In this document: positions 16,869 to 23,268 of the stretch, piece after piece
Numbering within the stretch: position 1 is the stretch's first letter
Layout of the letters: every line of letters starts with the position of its first letter
From: JBDIBB01 sp039812685
Lineage (GTDB): Bacteria; Acidobacteriota; Vicinamibacteria; Vicinamibacterales; JAFNAJ01
Direction: 5' to 3'
DNA: 23,268 nucleotides
NCBI GenBank assembly: GCA_039812685.1
Contig: JBDIBB010000065.1
Span: forward strand, 1 to 23,268
Made by a program: the position numbers and the translations under genes
Notes under the pieces: generated by a model
Told to the model about the DNA's origin: nothing
The model's input: only the letters and a program-made list of their open reading frames with translations
Database searches by the model: none

Positions 16869-17672
16869 ATGACCGACACCCCACCCACCGCTTCGGGCCC
16901 GCTCAGGTGCATGGCCCTCCACGGCGGGATCGTCTACGGCCCGATCCGTTCGCGCCGGTTCGGCACCTCGCTGGGGATCAACCTGCTGCCGGCCAATCAC
17001 AAGGTGTGCTCGTTCAATTGCGTCTACTGTCAGTACGGCTGGACGCAGTCACGCGAAGCTGATCCTGTCGATCGATGGCCCGATCCCGGCGAAGTGGCGG
17101 CAGCCGTGCGCCAGGCCGCGTTGCAGGCGGTTGCCGGTGGGACCCGGCTGGATCGCTGGACGCTGGCGGGACACGGCGAGCCCACGCTGCACCCGGAATT
17201 CCCGGCGGTCGTCGAGAGCCTGCGGCGCGTGCGCGCCGAGGTGGCTCCGGCGACGCCGATCGGCATCCTCTCGAACTCGACGACGGCCCACGTGCCCGCG
17301 ATCAGGCATGCACTCGGCCGACTCGACGAGCGCGGGATGAAACTCGATGCGGCAACCCAGGACGGCCTGCGCCAGGTGAACGCGGCCTCGATCCCCGTCG
17401 AGCAGATCGTCGACGCCCTGGCCGCCCTGCCCGACATCGTCGTTCAGGCGATGTTCGTCCGCGAACCGCGTGGACGCGTCGACAACACGACGCCGGCGGC
17501 CGTGGCGGCGTGGACGGCGGCGGTGGCACGCATCCACCCGCGCGAAGTCCAGATTTACACGCTGGCTCGACTGCCGGCGTGGGAACGCCTGCAGGCTGTG
17601 CCGCGGCAGCGCCTCGAGGAGATCGCCGCGGGCGTGCAGGCCCTGGGCATTCCGGCCGCCGTGTTCAACTGA
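16869..17672 (+). CDS. Radical SAM protein (COG0731/Tyw1-like)
   Basis: This 267-aa protein carries the radical SAM [4Fe-4S] motif C47-x3-C51-x2-C54 (CSFNCVYC). It is preceded by YGPIRSRRFGTSLGINLLP, a sequence typical of the COG0731 group related to the wyosine-synthesis enzyme TYW1. A glycine-rich SAM-binding region GHGEPTLHPEF follows at about residue 102. Bacterial COG0731 members lack the flavodoxin domain of eukaryotic TYW1, and their substrates are mostly unknown, so wyosine synthesis should not be assumed. No additional cysteine-rich SPASM domain is present. ATG 16869 gives the expected N-terminal extension. It is convergent with the GNAT-like gene, 32 bp away. Confidence 0.88.
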   Translation: MTDTPPTASGPLRCMALHGGIVYGPIRSRRFGTSLGINLLPANHKVCSFNCVYCQYGWTQSREADPVDRWPDPGEVAAAVRQAALQAVAGGTRLDRWTLAGHGEPTLHPEFPAVVESLRRVRAEVAPATPIGILSNSTTAHVPAIRHALGRLDERGMKLDAATQDGLRQVNAASIPVEQIVDALAALPDIVVQAMFVREPRGRVDNTTPAAVAAWTAAVARIHPREVQIYTLARLPAWERLQAVPRQRLEEIAAGVQALGIPAAVFN

Positions 17673-17680
17673 CGGATGGA

Positions 17681-17707
17681 TGACGCACCGGCGCGGCTGC
17701 GGCGTCA
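17681..17707. terminator. Possible bidirectional stem between convergent genes
   Basis: TGACGC (17681-17686) and GCGTCA (17702-17707) are complementary, with a short inner CCG/CGG pairing, between the convergent radical SAM and GNAT-like genes. There is no U-tract on either side. It may serve as a weak transcription stop in both directions. Confidence 0.25.
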
Positions 17708-18160
17708 CGCCCGGAAGGTCTTCTCCAGCCACCCGCCGGGTGCGCCTTCCACCATCACGCGGTACCCGAGAGGCTCCAGCGTGGAAGCGGCCAGCACCGC
17801 ATCCGGCAACAGCACGACGCGCCGGCAGCCGCCCGCAAGAGCGGCCATCTCGAGCGCCGAGAGCAGTTGCGCGATCACCTCGGCGGGACAGACGGCAGGC
17901 GCGGCCTGGGCCGCCATCTCGATCACGCGCAACTCCGTCCCGACGCGCTCGTAGGCCGCCACGCCCACGGTCCGCGCGCCGCACCGCGCGACGACGCGCG
18001 TGGCGTGGGCCAGCCGATCGCGCCGGAAGCGCCCGCTCGAACGCGAACTCAGCAGGCGTCGCGCGTCGGCGAGCGCACGCTGGTTCGCGTCGGGACCCAG
18101 CACCTGCACGTGCAGCGGCGCGGGTGGAGGGAGGGCCGACGAGGCGCCAATCCGAGCCAT
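17705..18160 (-). CDS. GNAT-like N-acetyltransferase domain protein
   Basis: This 151-aa protein resembles a compact acyl-CoA N-acyltransferase (GNAT) fold. A helical N-terminus (ANQRALADARRLL) is followed by strand-like VGVAAYERVGTELRVIEMAA, a helix (VIAQLLSALEMAALAGG), and the final strands CRRVVLLPDA...LEPLGYRVM, with the familiar GY near the end. The Q/RxxGxG acetyl-CoA loop is not obvious, so activity is uncertain. The ATG at 18160 lies only about 2 nt after the start predicted from a sigma-54 promoter at 18173-18188, so the mRNA may be nearly leaderless. An in-frame upstream GTG (18280) adds 40 residues that do not look conserved. The substrate is unknown. Confidence 0.6.
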   Translation of the reverse strand: MARIGASSALPPPAPLHVQVLGPDANQRALADARRLLSSRSSGRFRRDRLAHATRVVARCGARTVGVAAYERVGTELRVIEMAAQAAPAVCPAEVIAQLLSALEMAALAGGCRRVVLLPDAVLAASTLEPLGYRVMVEGAPGGWLEKTFRA

Positions 18161-18172
18161 ACGGCACACACC

Positions 18173-18188
18173 AGCAACCCCGGTGCCA
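18173..18188 (-). promoter_or_regulatory. Sigma-54 promoter for the GNAT-like gene
   Basis: On the minus strand the site reads TGGCACC-GGGG-TTGCT, which matches the RpoN consensus at all but one position with exact spacing. The expected start is near 18162, next to the ATG at 18160. A gene for a sigma-54 activator ends 118 bp upstream of this site on the same strand. Confidence 0.75.
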
Positions 18189-18215
18189 GCCCACAGGCCC
18201 GGAATACCGCTTCGA

Positions 18216-18234
18216 TTGTTGGGAAATTCAACAA
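18216..18234. promoter_or_regulatory. Palindrome upstream of the GNAT sigma-54 promoter
   Basis: TTGTTG-GGAAATT-CAACAA is a perfect 6-bp inverted repeat in an unusually AT-rich patch, centred about 63 bp upstream of the predicted sigma-54 start. It is a candidate binding site for the activator encoded immediately upstream (18306-19319). Confidence 0.45.
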
Positions 18235-18305
18235 AAAGCGCCGAGATCGCGCGTGCCACTTGCGGTTTCTCGGCGGGCACCCGGCAGGCCGGGGCGCCTC
18301 CGCCG

Positions 18306-19319
18306 TCAGTCGACGCTGTCGGTGGTCAGGTGCGAGAGATCCAGCTTCCTGATTCGATCCCCGAGGGTGGATCGCTTGATCTGGAGCAGTTCGGCCGCCT
18401 TCGACTTGTTGCCGTTGCTCACCCGCAGGGCCCAGCTGATCAGGTTCGTCTCCACCTCGCGCAGGCGTTCGTCGAGCGACACCGGCGAGGGCTGCACGTG
18501 CGTCTCCAGGATGGGATCCTGATCCTCGGCGTACTTGTGAAAGAGCACCGTGGCTGGTACGCACCCTACACGCACGGTGTCGCACGTGCAGGTCTGCGCG
18601 ATCCGCTCGCAGGCGTTCTCCAGCTCGCGCACGTTGCCGGGCCACGGATACCGCGAGAACGCCTGAAGCACCGCCGGCGAGATCTGTCGGGGCTCCTCCC
18701 CGCGCTGCCGGAAGTATCGCCGCACGAAGTGCTCGACGAGCACCGGGATGTCCTCACGGCGCTCGCGCAGCGGCGGCAGCACGATGGGGATGACGTTGAG
18801 GCGGTAGAAGAGGTCCTCGCGGAACTTCCCTTCCGCCACCAGTTGCCGCAAGTCCCGCTTGCTGCCGGTGATCACCCGGACGTCCACGGGTATGGTGCGC
18901 GTGCTGCCCAGCCGCTCGACCGTCCGGTTCTGGAGAACGCGCAGCAGCTTCACCTGCATCGAGAGCGGGACATCGTCGATGTCGTCGAGGAAGATCGTGC
19001 CGCCCTGCGCCAGCTCGAACCGCCCTGGCCGGTCCTTGATCGCGCCGGTGAAGGCGCCGCGCTCGTGCCCGAAGAGCTCCGACTCGATCAGGGTCTCCGA
19101 GAGGATGGCACAGCTCACGGGCACGAAGGGCCGGTGGCGCCTGGCGCTCGAGTGGTGCACCAGGTTGGCGATGAGTTCCTTGCCGGTGCCGGTCTCTCCC
19201 GTCACCAGCACGCTGCTGTCGCTGTCGGCAATCACGCGCACGAAATCGAAGACCGCGCGCATCCTCGCACTGCGGCCGACGACGATGTGATCGACGTTGT
19301 ACGTAGAGGAGTCGGTCAT
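18306..19319 (-). CDS. Sigma-54-dependent activator without receiver domain, with cysteine cluster
   Basis: This 337-aa protein consists of an AAA+ sigma-54 activator domain from about residue 13 and a C-terminal Fis-type helix-turn-helix (about 302-330, NKSKAAELLQIKRSTL). Walker A GETGTGKE (41-48) and the sigma-54 contact loop GAFTGA (88-93) are intact. Walker B reads IFLDDID, so the usual catalytic Glu is Asp. No receiver, PAS, GAF or V4R domain precedes the ATPase; only a dozen residues do. Three cysteines lie at about 244, 246 and 253 (CTC...GC), between ATPase and DNA-binding domains, with another at about 70. ATG 19319 is used; a TTG at 19352 is less likely. It is divergent from an Nfu-type gene and upstream of a sigma-54 promoter. 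Confidence 0.88.
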   Translation of the reverse strand: MTDSSTYNVDHIVVGRSARMRAVFDFVRVIADSDSSVLVTGETGTGKELIANLVHHSSARRHRPFVPVSCAILSETLIESELFGHERGAFTGAIKDRPGRFELAQGGTIFLDDIDDVPLSMQVKLLRVLQNRTVERLGSTRTIPVDVRVITGSKRDLRQLVAEGKFREDLFYRLNVIPIVLPPLRERREDIPVLVEHFVRRYFRQRGEEPRQISPAVLQAFSRYPWPGNVRELENACERIAQTCTCDTVRVGCVPATVLFHKYAEDQDPILETHVQPSPVSLDERLREVETNLISWALRVSNGNKSKAAELLQIKRSTLGDRIRKLDLSHLTTDSVD

Positions 19320-19359
19320 CCGCGGGCCGGCAACAGGGAGGCCCTCCAGCAAGAGCCGC

Positions 19360-19365
19360 TATACT
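19360..19365 (+). promoter_or_regulatory. -10 box for nfu-like gene
   Basis: TATACT (5 of 6 matches to TATAAT) stands out in GC-rich DNA, 24 bp upstream of the Nfu-type start codon. No clear -35 box is visible at the expected distance. Confidence 0.4.
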
Positions 19366-19389
19366 ACCATCGCGAGGTCACGACCTGTC

Positions 19390-19614
19390 ATGATCCAGCG
19401 CGAGAGAATCGAGTCCGTACTGCTGCGCGTGCGACCTCTGCTGCAGGCCGACGGCGGCGACGTGGAACTGATCGGTGTCCACGACAACAGCGCCACCGTG
19501 CGGCTGACCGGCCACTGCGTCGGCTGCCCGAGCCTCCCGATGACACTGCACATCGGTCTCGAACTGGCCCTCAAGGAGGAAATCCCCGAGTTCGAGACGC
19601 TGCGCGTGCTCTGA
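19390..19614 (+). CDS. NifU C-terminal-type Fe-S scaffold (Nfu)
   Basis: This 74-aa protein is a stand-alone Nfu domain. It has the family opening (helix ERIESVLLRVRPLLQADGGDVEL) and the cluster-binding C43-x2-C46 in TGHCVGCPSLPMTL. Nfu proteins hold or carry a [4Fe-4S] cluster between two subunits for delivery to apo-proteins. The family motif usually reads GxCxGCPSS; here it is intact. It lacks the A-type domain fused to it in NfuA. ATG 19390 is chosen; upstream codons of the open frame are not Nfu-like. It is divergently arranged with the cysteine-containing sigma-54 activator. Confidence 0.9.
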   Translation: MIQRERIESVLLRVRPLLQADGGDVELIGVHDNSATVRLTGHCVGCPSLPMTLHIGLELALKEEIPEFETLRVL

Positions 19615-19631
19615 CGCGCCGCAACCCGCCG

Positions 19632-20387
19632 CTACGACCCGGCCTTCGCCTTCATCCGGTCGAGTTCGCGCCGCGCGTCGGCGGCGTAGGCCGACTGCGG
19701 AAACTCATCGACGATGCGCGTGAGCGGCTGGACGGCCTCGCCATCGCGGCCGGCGAGCATCTGCGCCCGGGCGAGCTGCATGAGCAGCGCGTCGACGGGC
19801 AGCGTGTCGCCGGGATTCGTCGTCAGGCCGCGGAAGGTGGCGATGGCCGGTTCGTACTGGCCCTGACGCACCTGGAGGTCGGCGACGGCCAGGCGGGCCA
19901 TCCGCGCGAAGAGCGACGTCCCCCCCTGCGTATCCAGGGTCTTGAACTGCTGCTCGGCCTCGGCGAGGTTGCCCGCTTCCGTGAGCAGAACCGCGGCCCG
20001 GAACCGCGCCTGGCGGCCCGCGTCGGACCCACCATGGCGGTTGGCCACATCGAGGTACTTCGCGATGGCTGCCTCGCGGCGAGCCTGTTCGGTCGGGTAG
20101 CTTCCGGCCGGCGGCGGTGGCGGTGCGGGCTGTCCCGGCAGCGCCGGCAACGGTGGCGGCGCCACGGGCGCGACATCGACAGCCTCGGCGAGGGCCAACG
20201 CGGCCAGGGCCTGTTGCGTCGAATACCTGCGCCAGCCGAAGACGGCGGTCGCGACGGCGACGACGACGACGGCCGCCATCAGGCCGCGCCACACGCCCGG
20301 ACCGGCTTCCTGCAGCAGTCGGCGCGCATGGACGAGGGTCTCGACCAGTTCGTTGCTCTTGAGGTGTTGACGCTGGGCTGTCTTCAT
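19632..20387 (-). CDS. Membrane-anchored TPR protein (YfgM-like)
   Basis: This 251-aa protein has a short cytoplasmic segment (MKTAQRQHLKSNELVETL), one transmembrane helix at about residues 34-52, a Pro-rich linker (about 74-97), and a C-terminal helical region with tetratricopeptide-like repeats (RFRAAVLLTEAGNLAEAEQQF, ARLAVADLQVRQGQYEPAIATF, LARAQMLAGRDGEAVQPL). The layout matches the YfgM/TPR_21-type ancillary proteins of the periplasmic face, thought to link the translocon to chaperones; this assignment is by architecture. The ATG at 20387 has no strong ribosome-binding site. It follows tRNA-Arg on the same strand and ends 17 bp from the nfu-like stop, which is convergent. Confidence 0.75.
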   Translation of the reverse strand: MKTAQRQHLKSNELVETLVHARRLLQEAGPGVWRGLMAAVVVVAVATAVFGWRRYSTQQALAALALAEAVDVAPVAPPPLPALPGQPAPPPPPAGSYPTEQARREAAIAKYLDVANRHGGSDAGRQARFRAAVLLTEAGNLAEAEQQFKTLDTQGGTSLFARMARLAVADLQVRQGQYEPAIATFRGLTTNPGDTLPVDALLMQLARAQMLAGRDGEAVQPLTRIVDEFPQSAYAADARRELDRMKAKAGS

Positions 20388-20423
20388 CGTGACGGAGGGG
20401 CCCTGATACGGGTCGCAAACGCC

Positions 20424-20460
20424 CCAGTGTAGCACTGGTTCCCGCGATCCCCACCGCGGG
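20424..20460 (-). terminator. Two tandem hairpins downstream of tRNA-Arg
   Basis: CCAGTG-TAG-CACTGG (20424-20438) and CCCGCG-N8-CGCGGG (20441-20460) are both perfect 6-bp stems in the 104-bp gap between the tRNA 3' end and the TPR gene. Either could end the tRNA transcript. No strong U-tract is seen on the minus strand, so the call is tentative. Confidence 0.35.
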
Positions 20461-20491
20461 CCGGGATTGCACACCGGAAGACGGGTTGTGG

Positions 20492-20568
20492 TGGTAGGCG
20501 TGCCCGGAGTTGAACCGGGGACCTTCCGCTTAGGAGGCGGACGCTCTATCCAACTGAGCTACACGCCC
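20492..20568 (-). tRNA. tRNA-Arg (anticodon CCU)
   Basis: The complement folds as a complete tRNA. Acceptor GGGCGTG pairs with CACGCCT, with a G-U wobble at the end pair. The D arm runs GCTC to GAGC with TA at positions 8-9. The anticodon stem TCCGC/GCGGA encloses the loop CTCCTAA, so the anticodon is CCT, reading AGG (Arg). The T arm is CCCGG-TTCAACT-CCGGG. The 3' CCA is encoded at 20492-20494. There is no intron or variable-arm extension. Confidence 0.96.
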
Positions 20569-20580
20569 ACAGGACACGCG

Positions 20581-21132
20581 CTACTCGGCGTACTGCAGGA
20601 TCGACACGACGCGTTCGCCCTCCAGCTTCGCGCGGCCGGCAAGAAAGGTCAACTCCACGAGAAAGGCGAGCGCGTGCACGTGTCCGCCCAGCTTCCGCAC
20701 GAGGGCGGCCGTGGCACGTGCGGTTCCGCCGGTGGCCAGCAAGTCGTCGACGACCAGAACGCGTTGCCCGGCGCGCACGGCGTCGGCGTGCAGTTCCAGG
20801 CTGTCGGTCCCGTACTCCAGCGCGTAGCTTTCGCACACGGTGGCCGCCGGCAGCTTGCCCTTCTTGCGCACGGGCACGAACCCGGTGTCGAGCCGGTCGG
20901 CCAGTGCCGCCCCGAAGATGAATCCGCGGCTCTCCACGCCGGCCACCACGTCGATGCCCTCGCCCTCGAACGGGCGCGCCAGCGCGTCGGCGGCCTCCCG
21001 GAACCCGGCCGGATCCTTCAGCAGCGTGGTGATGTCGTAGAACAGGATGCCGGGCTTGGGGAAGTCCGGCACGTGGCGGATGCGTGCCTTCAGCGCATCG
21101 ATCTGCGCCTGGCCCACCGCAAGGCTTGTCAT
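20581..21132 (-). CDS. apt: Adenine phosphoribosyltransferase
   Basis: Apt (183 aa) makes AMP from adenine and PRPP in cytoplasmic purine salvage. The PRPP-binding motif VLVVDDLLATGGTA at about 125-138 is canonical. The N-terminal VPDFPKPGILFYDITTLL block (about 21-38) and GVESRGFIFGAALA (about 65-78) are typical of bacterial Apt and distinguish it from xanthine or hypoxanthine transferases. Length is normal, with no truncation. ATG 21132 agrees with the family N-terminus. It is followed by tRNA-Arg 12 bp after its stop and preceded by the acylphosphatase gene 19 bp upstream; the three may share a transcript. Confidence 0.97.
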   Translation of the reverse strand: MTSLAVGQAQIDALKARIRHVPDFPKPGILFYDITTLLKDPAGFREAADALARPFEGEGIDVVAGVESRGFIFGAALADRLDTGFVPVRKKGKLPAATVCESYALEYGTDSLELHADAVRAGQRVLVVDDLLATGGTARATAALVRKLGGHVHALAFLVELTFLAGRAKLEGERVVSILQYAE

Positions 21133-21151
21133 CGTCGCTCCCCGCGGCGCC

Positions 21152-21427
21152 TCAGCCCCGCGTCATGAAACCGGTGGTCCGCCCGTGCGGCGCCAGGGCA
21201 GTCGCCTCCAGGCCCTCAACCCGGGCATGGGGCGGGCCGACGCGGATGTGCGCCTCGAAGCGCGCCATCGCGTCAGCCTCGCCCTCTGCCTCTATCTCGA
21301 CGGTGCCGTCCGGTGCGTTGCGCACCCACCCGTGCAGTCCCTCACGCAGCGCCGCGCGCTCGGTGAAGAACCGGAACCCCACGCCCTGCACGCGGCCACG
21401 CAGGCGGTACCGCCTTGCCACCAGCAT
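21152..21427 (-). CDS. acyP: Acylphosphatase
   Basis: This 91-aa enzyme hydrolyses acyl phosphates in the cytoplasm. The catalytic motif GRVQGVGFR at about residues 11-19 supplies the phosphate-binding loop and the catalytic arginine R19. N38, in LHGWVRNAPDGTVEI, is the catalytic asparagine. The length is standard. It has no signal peptide and no fusion to a HypF-type domain. ATG 21427 directly fits the family start. Confidence 0.96.
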   Translation of the reverse strand: MLVARRYRLRGRVQGVGFRFFTERAALREGLHGWVRNAPDGTVEIEAEGEADAMARFEAHIRVGPPHARVEGLEATALAPHGRTTGFMTRG

Positions 21428-21459
21428 CGGCGCCTCCCGGGCCGCCGATTATATCGTGC

Positions 21460-23268
21460 CTACGCGCCCGGTCTTGCCGGCGCCGCCGCGTCGAGCACGG
21501 GCGCCACCTTGCGCCCCGCAGTCAGCCGGTTGAATGCCGCGACGTCGGTCTTCACCACGGCGTCGAGCTTCGCGATCTCCGCATCGAGCCGCGAGGACAG
21601 CATCTCGAAGACCTCGACGCTCTGGTCCGTGGGACGCGCGTCGGCGCTCTCGATGGTGCCCTTGAGCGCCGCCAGCTTGTTGTTCAGCCTGATCGGGAAG
21701 TTCAGCGGATCCTGACTGCTCTGGTTGCGCCACTGGTAGATCTCGCCCTCGATCGCCGTGAGCGTTCCGGTGAGGCTGTCGGCGGCCGACGCATACCGCG
21801 CATCCTTCTTCGGATCGCGAACCGCCTTCCCCACCCGGTCCTTCACCTGGGCCTTCAGGTCGCGAATCCTGATCACGGTCTGGTTCGCGAGCGACAGCTT
21901 CTCGTTGACGCGCCGGGCGAGGTCGAACTGCGCCCGCAGGTCGGCGTCGGTCACGCCGGCGAGCTGCGCATCGCGGACGACCGCGAACGGCTGCGTCCGC
22001 GTCTCGCCGTCGACGGTCACGCGCACCTGGTAGTCACCGGGCGCGGCCAGCGGCCCAGCGACGTTGCCCGCCCACATGATGAGGCCCGGGAACGTCGTGG
22101 CGCCGGCGTACCGGCCATCCCATACGAGGCGGTTCATGCCCTTCTTCACGCCCACCGACGGCGGGCGCGGCGGCCCGAAGAACTCCTCCTCGTCGCCACC
22201 CGCCGGTCGCGCCTCGGCGTCCTTCTTCTCCTCGGGCAGACCCGTGAAGGCGCGCACGACCTGCCCCCCGGCGTCGAGGATCTCCACCGTCACCTTCCCC
22301 GCGTCCTTCGCCAGGTAATAGTCGATGGCCATCCCGCCGGGCGCCCCGCCACCCGACGAACGCCAGGTCGTGGCGATGGGCGCCGAGCGTGTCCGCTCGA
22401 GCCCCGCCGGACGGAACAGGTGCAGCGGCGCGGAGGTCACCTCCGGTGCCAGCTGCCGCAGCACGTCGATGCCGGCCAGCACGTAGAACGACCGGCCGTG
22501 CGTCCCGATGACCAGGTCGTGCGCCTCCACGACGATGCCGTGGACCGGCGTCACGGGGAGATCCAGGCGCAGCGACTGCCAGTGGGCGCCGTCGTCGAAC
22601 GACACGTAGATTCCGTGCTCCGTGCCCAGGTAGAGCAGGCCCGGGCGCTTGATGTCCTCGCGGATCACGCGCGGGAAGTCGTTGGACGGAATGCCCGTCA
22701 CGATCTTGACCCATGAGGCGCCGTAGTCGGCCGTCCGGTAGACGTAGGGCGCGCGGTCGCCGCTCTGATAGCGGTTGGCGACGAGGTACGCGCTGCCGGC
22801 GCGGTGCGGCGACGCCTCGATGAGGCTGATGCGCGAGGGCGCCGGCAGATCGCGCGGCGTCACGTTGGCCCAGTTCTTCCCTCCGTCGCGCGTGATGTGC
22901 GCCAGCCCGTCATCGGATCCGGTCCAGATCGTGTCCTTCTCCTGGTGCGACGGCGCGATGGTGAAGATGGTGGCGTAGGTCTCGACGCCGGTCTGGTCGA
23001 GCGTGATCGGACCGCCCGAGGGTCCGGTCGTCGCCGGATCGTTGCGCGTCAGATCGCCGCTGATCTGCTGCCACGACTGGCCGCCATTGGTCGTCTTCCA
23101 CAGGTGCTGCGACCCGATGAAGAGCACGTTGGGATCCAGCGGGTGGAACACGATCGGGAACGTCCACTGGAAGCGCTCCTTCATGTCGCGCGCCGAGTGG
23201 CCCATGATGTTCTCGGGCCACACGTTGATCTGACGCGACTGCCCGCTGCGGCGGTCGAAGCGCGTGAT
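21460..23268 (-). CDS. BNR/Asp-box repeat (VPS10-like) protein, partial
   Basis: The frame is open from the right edge to a stop at 21460, giving 602 residues of the C-terminal part of a longer protein. The GTG at 23223 is not taken as a start, because the frame continues upstream with protein-like sequence. Four Asp-box beta-propeller motifs are visible: TTNGGQSW, TRDGGKNW, TADYGASW and SFDDGAHW. These are followed by a Pro/Gly-rich and Ig-like beta region (VTVEILDAGGQVVRAF) and a helical C-terminal domain of about 180 residues. Such sortilin/VPS10-type glycosidase-like proteins are common in Acidobacteriota and Bacteroidota and are usually exported. Their substrate is mostly unknown. The likely signal peptide lies outside the window. 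Confidence 0.85.
   Translation of the reverse strand: MTRFDRRSGQSRQINVWPENIMGHSARDMKERFQWTFPIVFHPLDPNVLFIGSQHLWKTTNGGQSWQQISGDLTRNDPATTGPSGGPITLDQTGVETYATIFTIAPSHQEKDTIWTGSDDGLAHITRDGGKNWANVTPRDLPAPSRISLIEASPHRAGSAYLVANRYQSGDRAPYVYRTADYGASWVKIVTGIPSNDFPRVIREDIKRPGLLYLGTEHGIYVSFDDGAHWQSLRLDLPVTPVHGIVVEAHDLVIGTHGRSFYVLAGIDVLRQLAPEVTSAPLHLFRPAGLERTRSAPIATTWRSSGGGAPGGMAIDYYLAKDAGKVTVEILDAGGQVVRAFTGLPEEKKDAEARPAGGDEEEFFGPPRPPSVGVKKGMNRLVWDGRYAGATTFPGLIMWAGNVAGPLAAPGDYQVRVTVDGETRTQPFAVVRDAQLAGVTDADLRAQFDLARRVNEKLSLANQTVIRIRDLKAQVKDRVGKAVRDPKKDARYASAADSLTGTLTAIEGEIYQWRNQSSQDPLNFPIRLNNKLAALKGTIESADARPTDQSVEVFEMLSSRLDAEIAKLDAVVKTDVAAFNRLTAGRKVAPVLDAAAPARPGA

Noticed and set aside
18000..20432. 810-aa plus-strand frame
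   Set aside because: It spans three recognised genes in other frames, and its translation has no family pattern.

Overview
This is a very GC-rich bacterial window, judging by eye from the strong G/C bias at third codon positions. The gene content points to a motile, Gram-negative-type, respiring environmental bacterium. A flagellar basal-body operon, several sigma-54 activators, multiheme c-type cytochromes, a BNR-repeat (VPS10-like) protein and a HDOD/CheX-type chemotaxis island together suit an Acidobacteriota (Vicinamibacteria-like) genome. That assignment is inference; Myxococcota or a related phylum cannot be excluded from this sequence alone.

Layout. (1) 1-5098, minus strand: flagellar operon flgB-flgC-fliE-fliF-fliG-fliH-fliI. 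It encodes the proximal rod, the rod-MS ring junction, the MS ring, the rotor switch and the export ATPase with its regulator. Genes are tightly packed, with several start/stop overlaps, and fliI runs off the left edge. A good sigma-54 (-24/-12) promoter and a 25-bp palindrome lie upstream of flgB. (2) 5456-10263: signalling island. It holds a receiver/coiled-coil response regulator (minus), a divergent NtrC-type sigma-54 activator (plus), a convergent short histidine kinase (minus), then cheY, a cheX-like phosphatase and a HDOD protein in one plus-strand operon. A sigma-28-like promoter precedes cheY. (3) 10273-11994, minus: GAF hybrid histidine kinase with a C-terminal receiver. (4) 12049-15627, minus: respiratory module of an 11-heme membrane-anchored cytochrome, a di-heme-type cytochrome b and a 6-heme NapC/NirT-like cytochrome. 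(5) 15628-16868: gene-poor stretch with one small orphan ORF. (6) 16869-19614: a radical SAM protein (COG0731-like), a GNAT-like protein with an excellent sigma-54 promoter, a sigma-54 activator that lacks a sensory domain but carries a cysteine cluster, and a divergent stand-alone Nfu-type Fe-S scaffold. (7) 19632-23268, minus: TPR membrane protein, tRNA-Arg(CCU), apt, acylphosphatase and a BNR-repeat protein cut by the right edge.

How the parts fit. The left 10 kb reads as a flagellar transcription hierarchy. A kinase/NtrC-type activator pair resembles FleSR/FlrBC, a sigma-54 promoter drives the basal-body operon, and a sigma-28-like promoter drives the late chemotaxis genes. Region 4 looks like a quinol-linked electron-transfer complex with up to 17 c-type hemes. 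Region 6 may be a small sigma-54 circuit in which the activator is near its own target promoter and an Fe-S gene. I found no CRISPR array, insertion sequence, integrase or prophage gene, and no clear sign of recent transfer.
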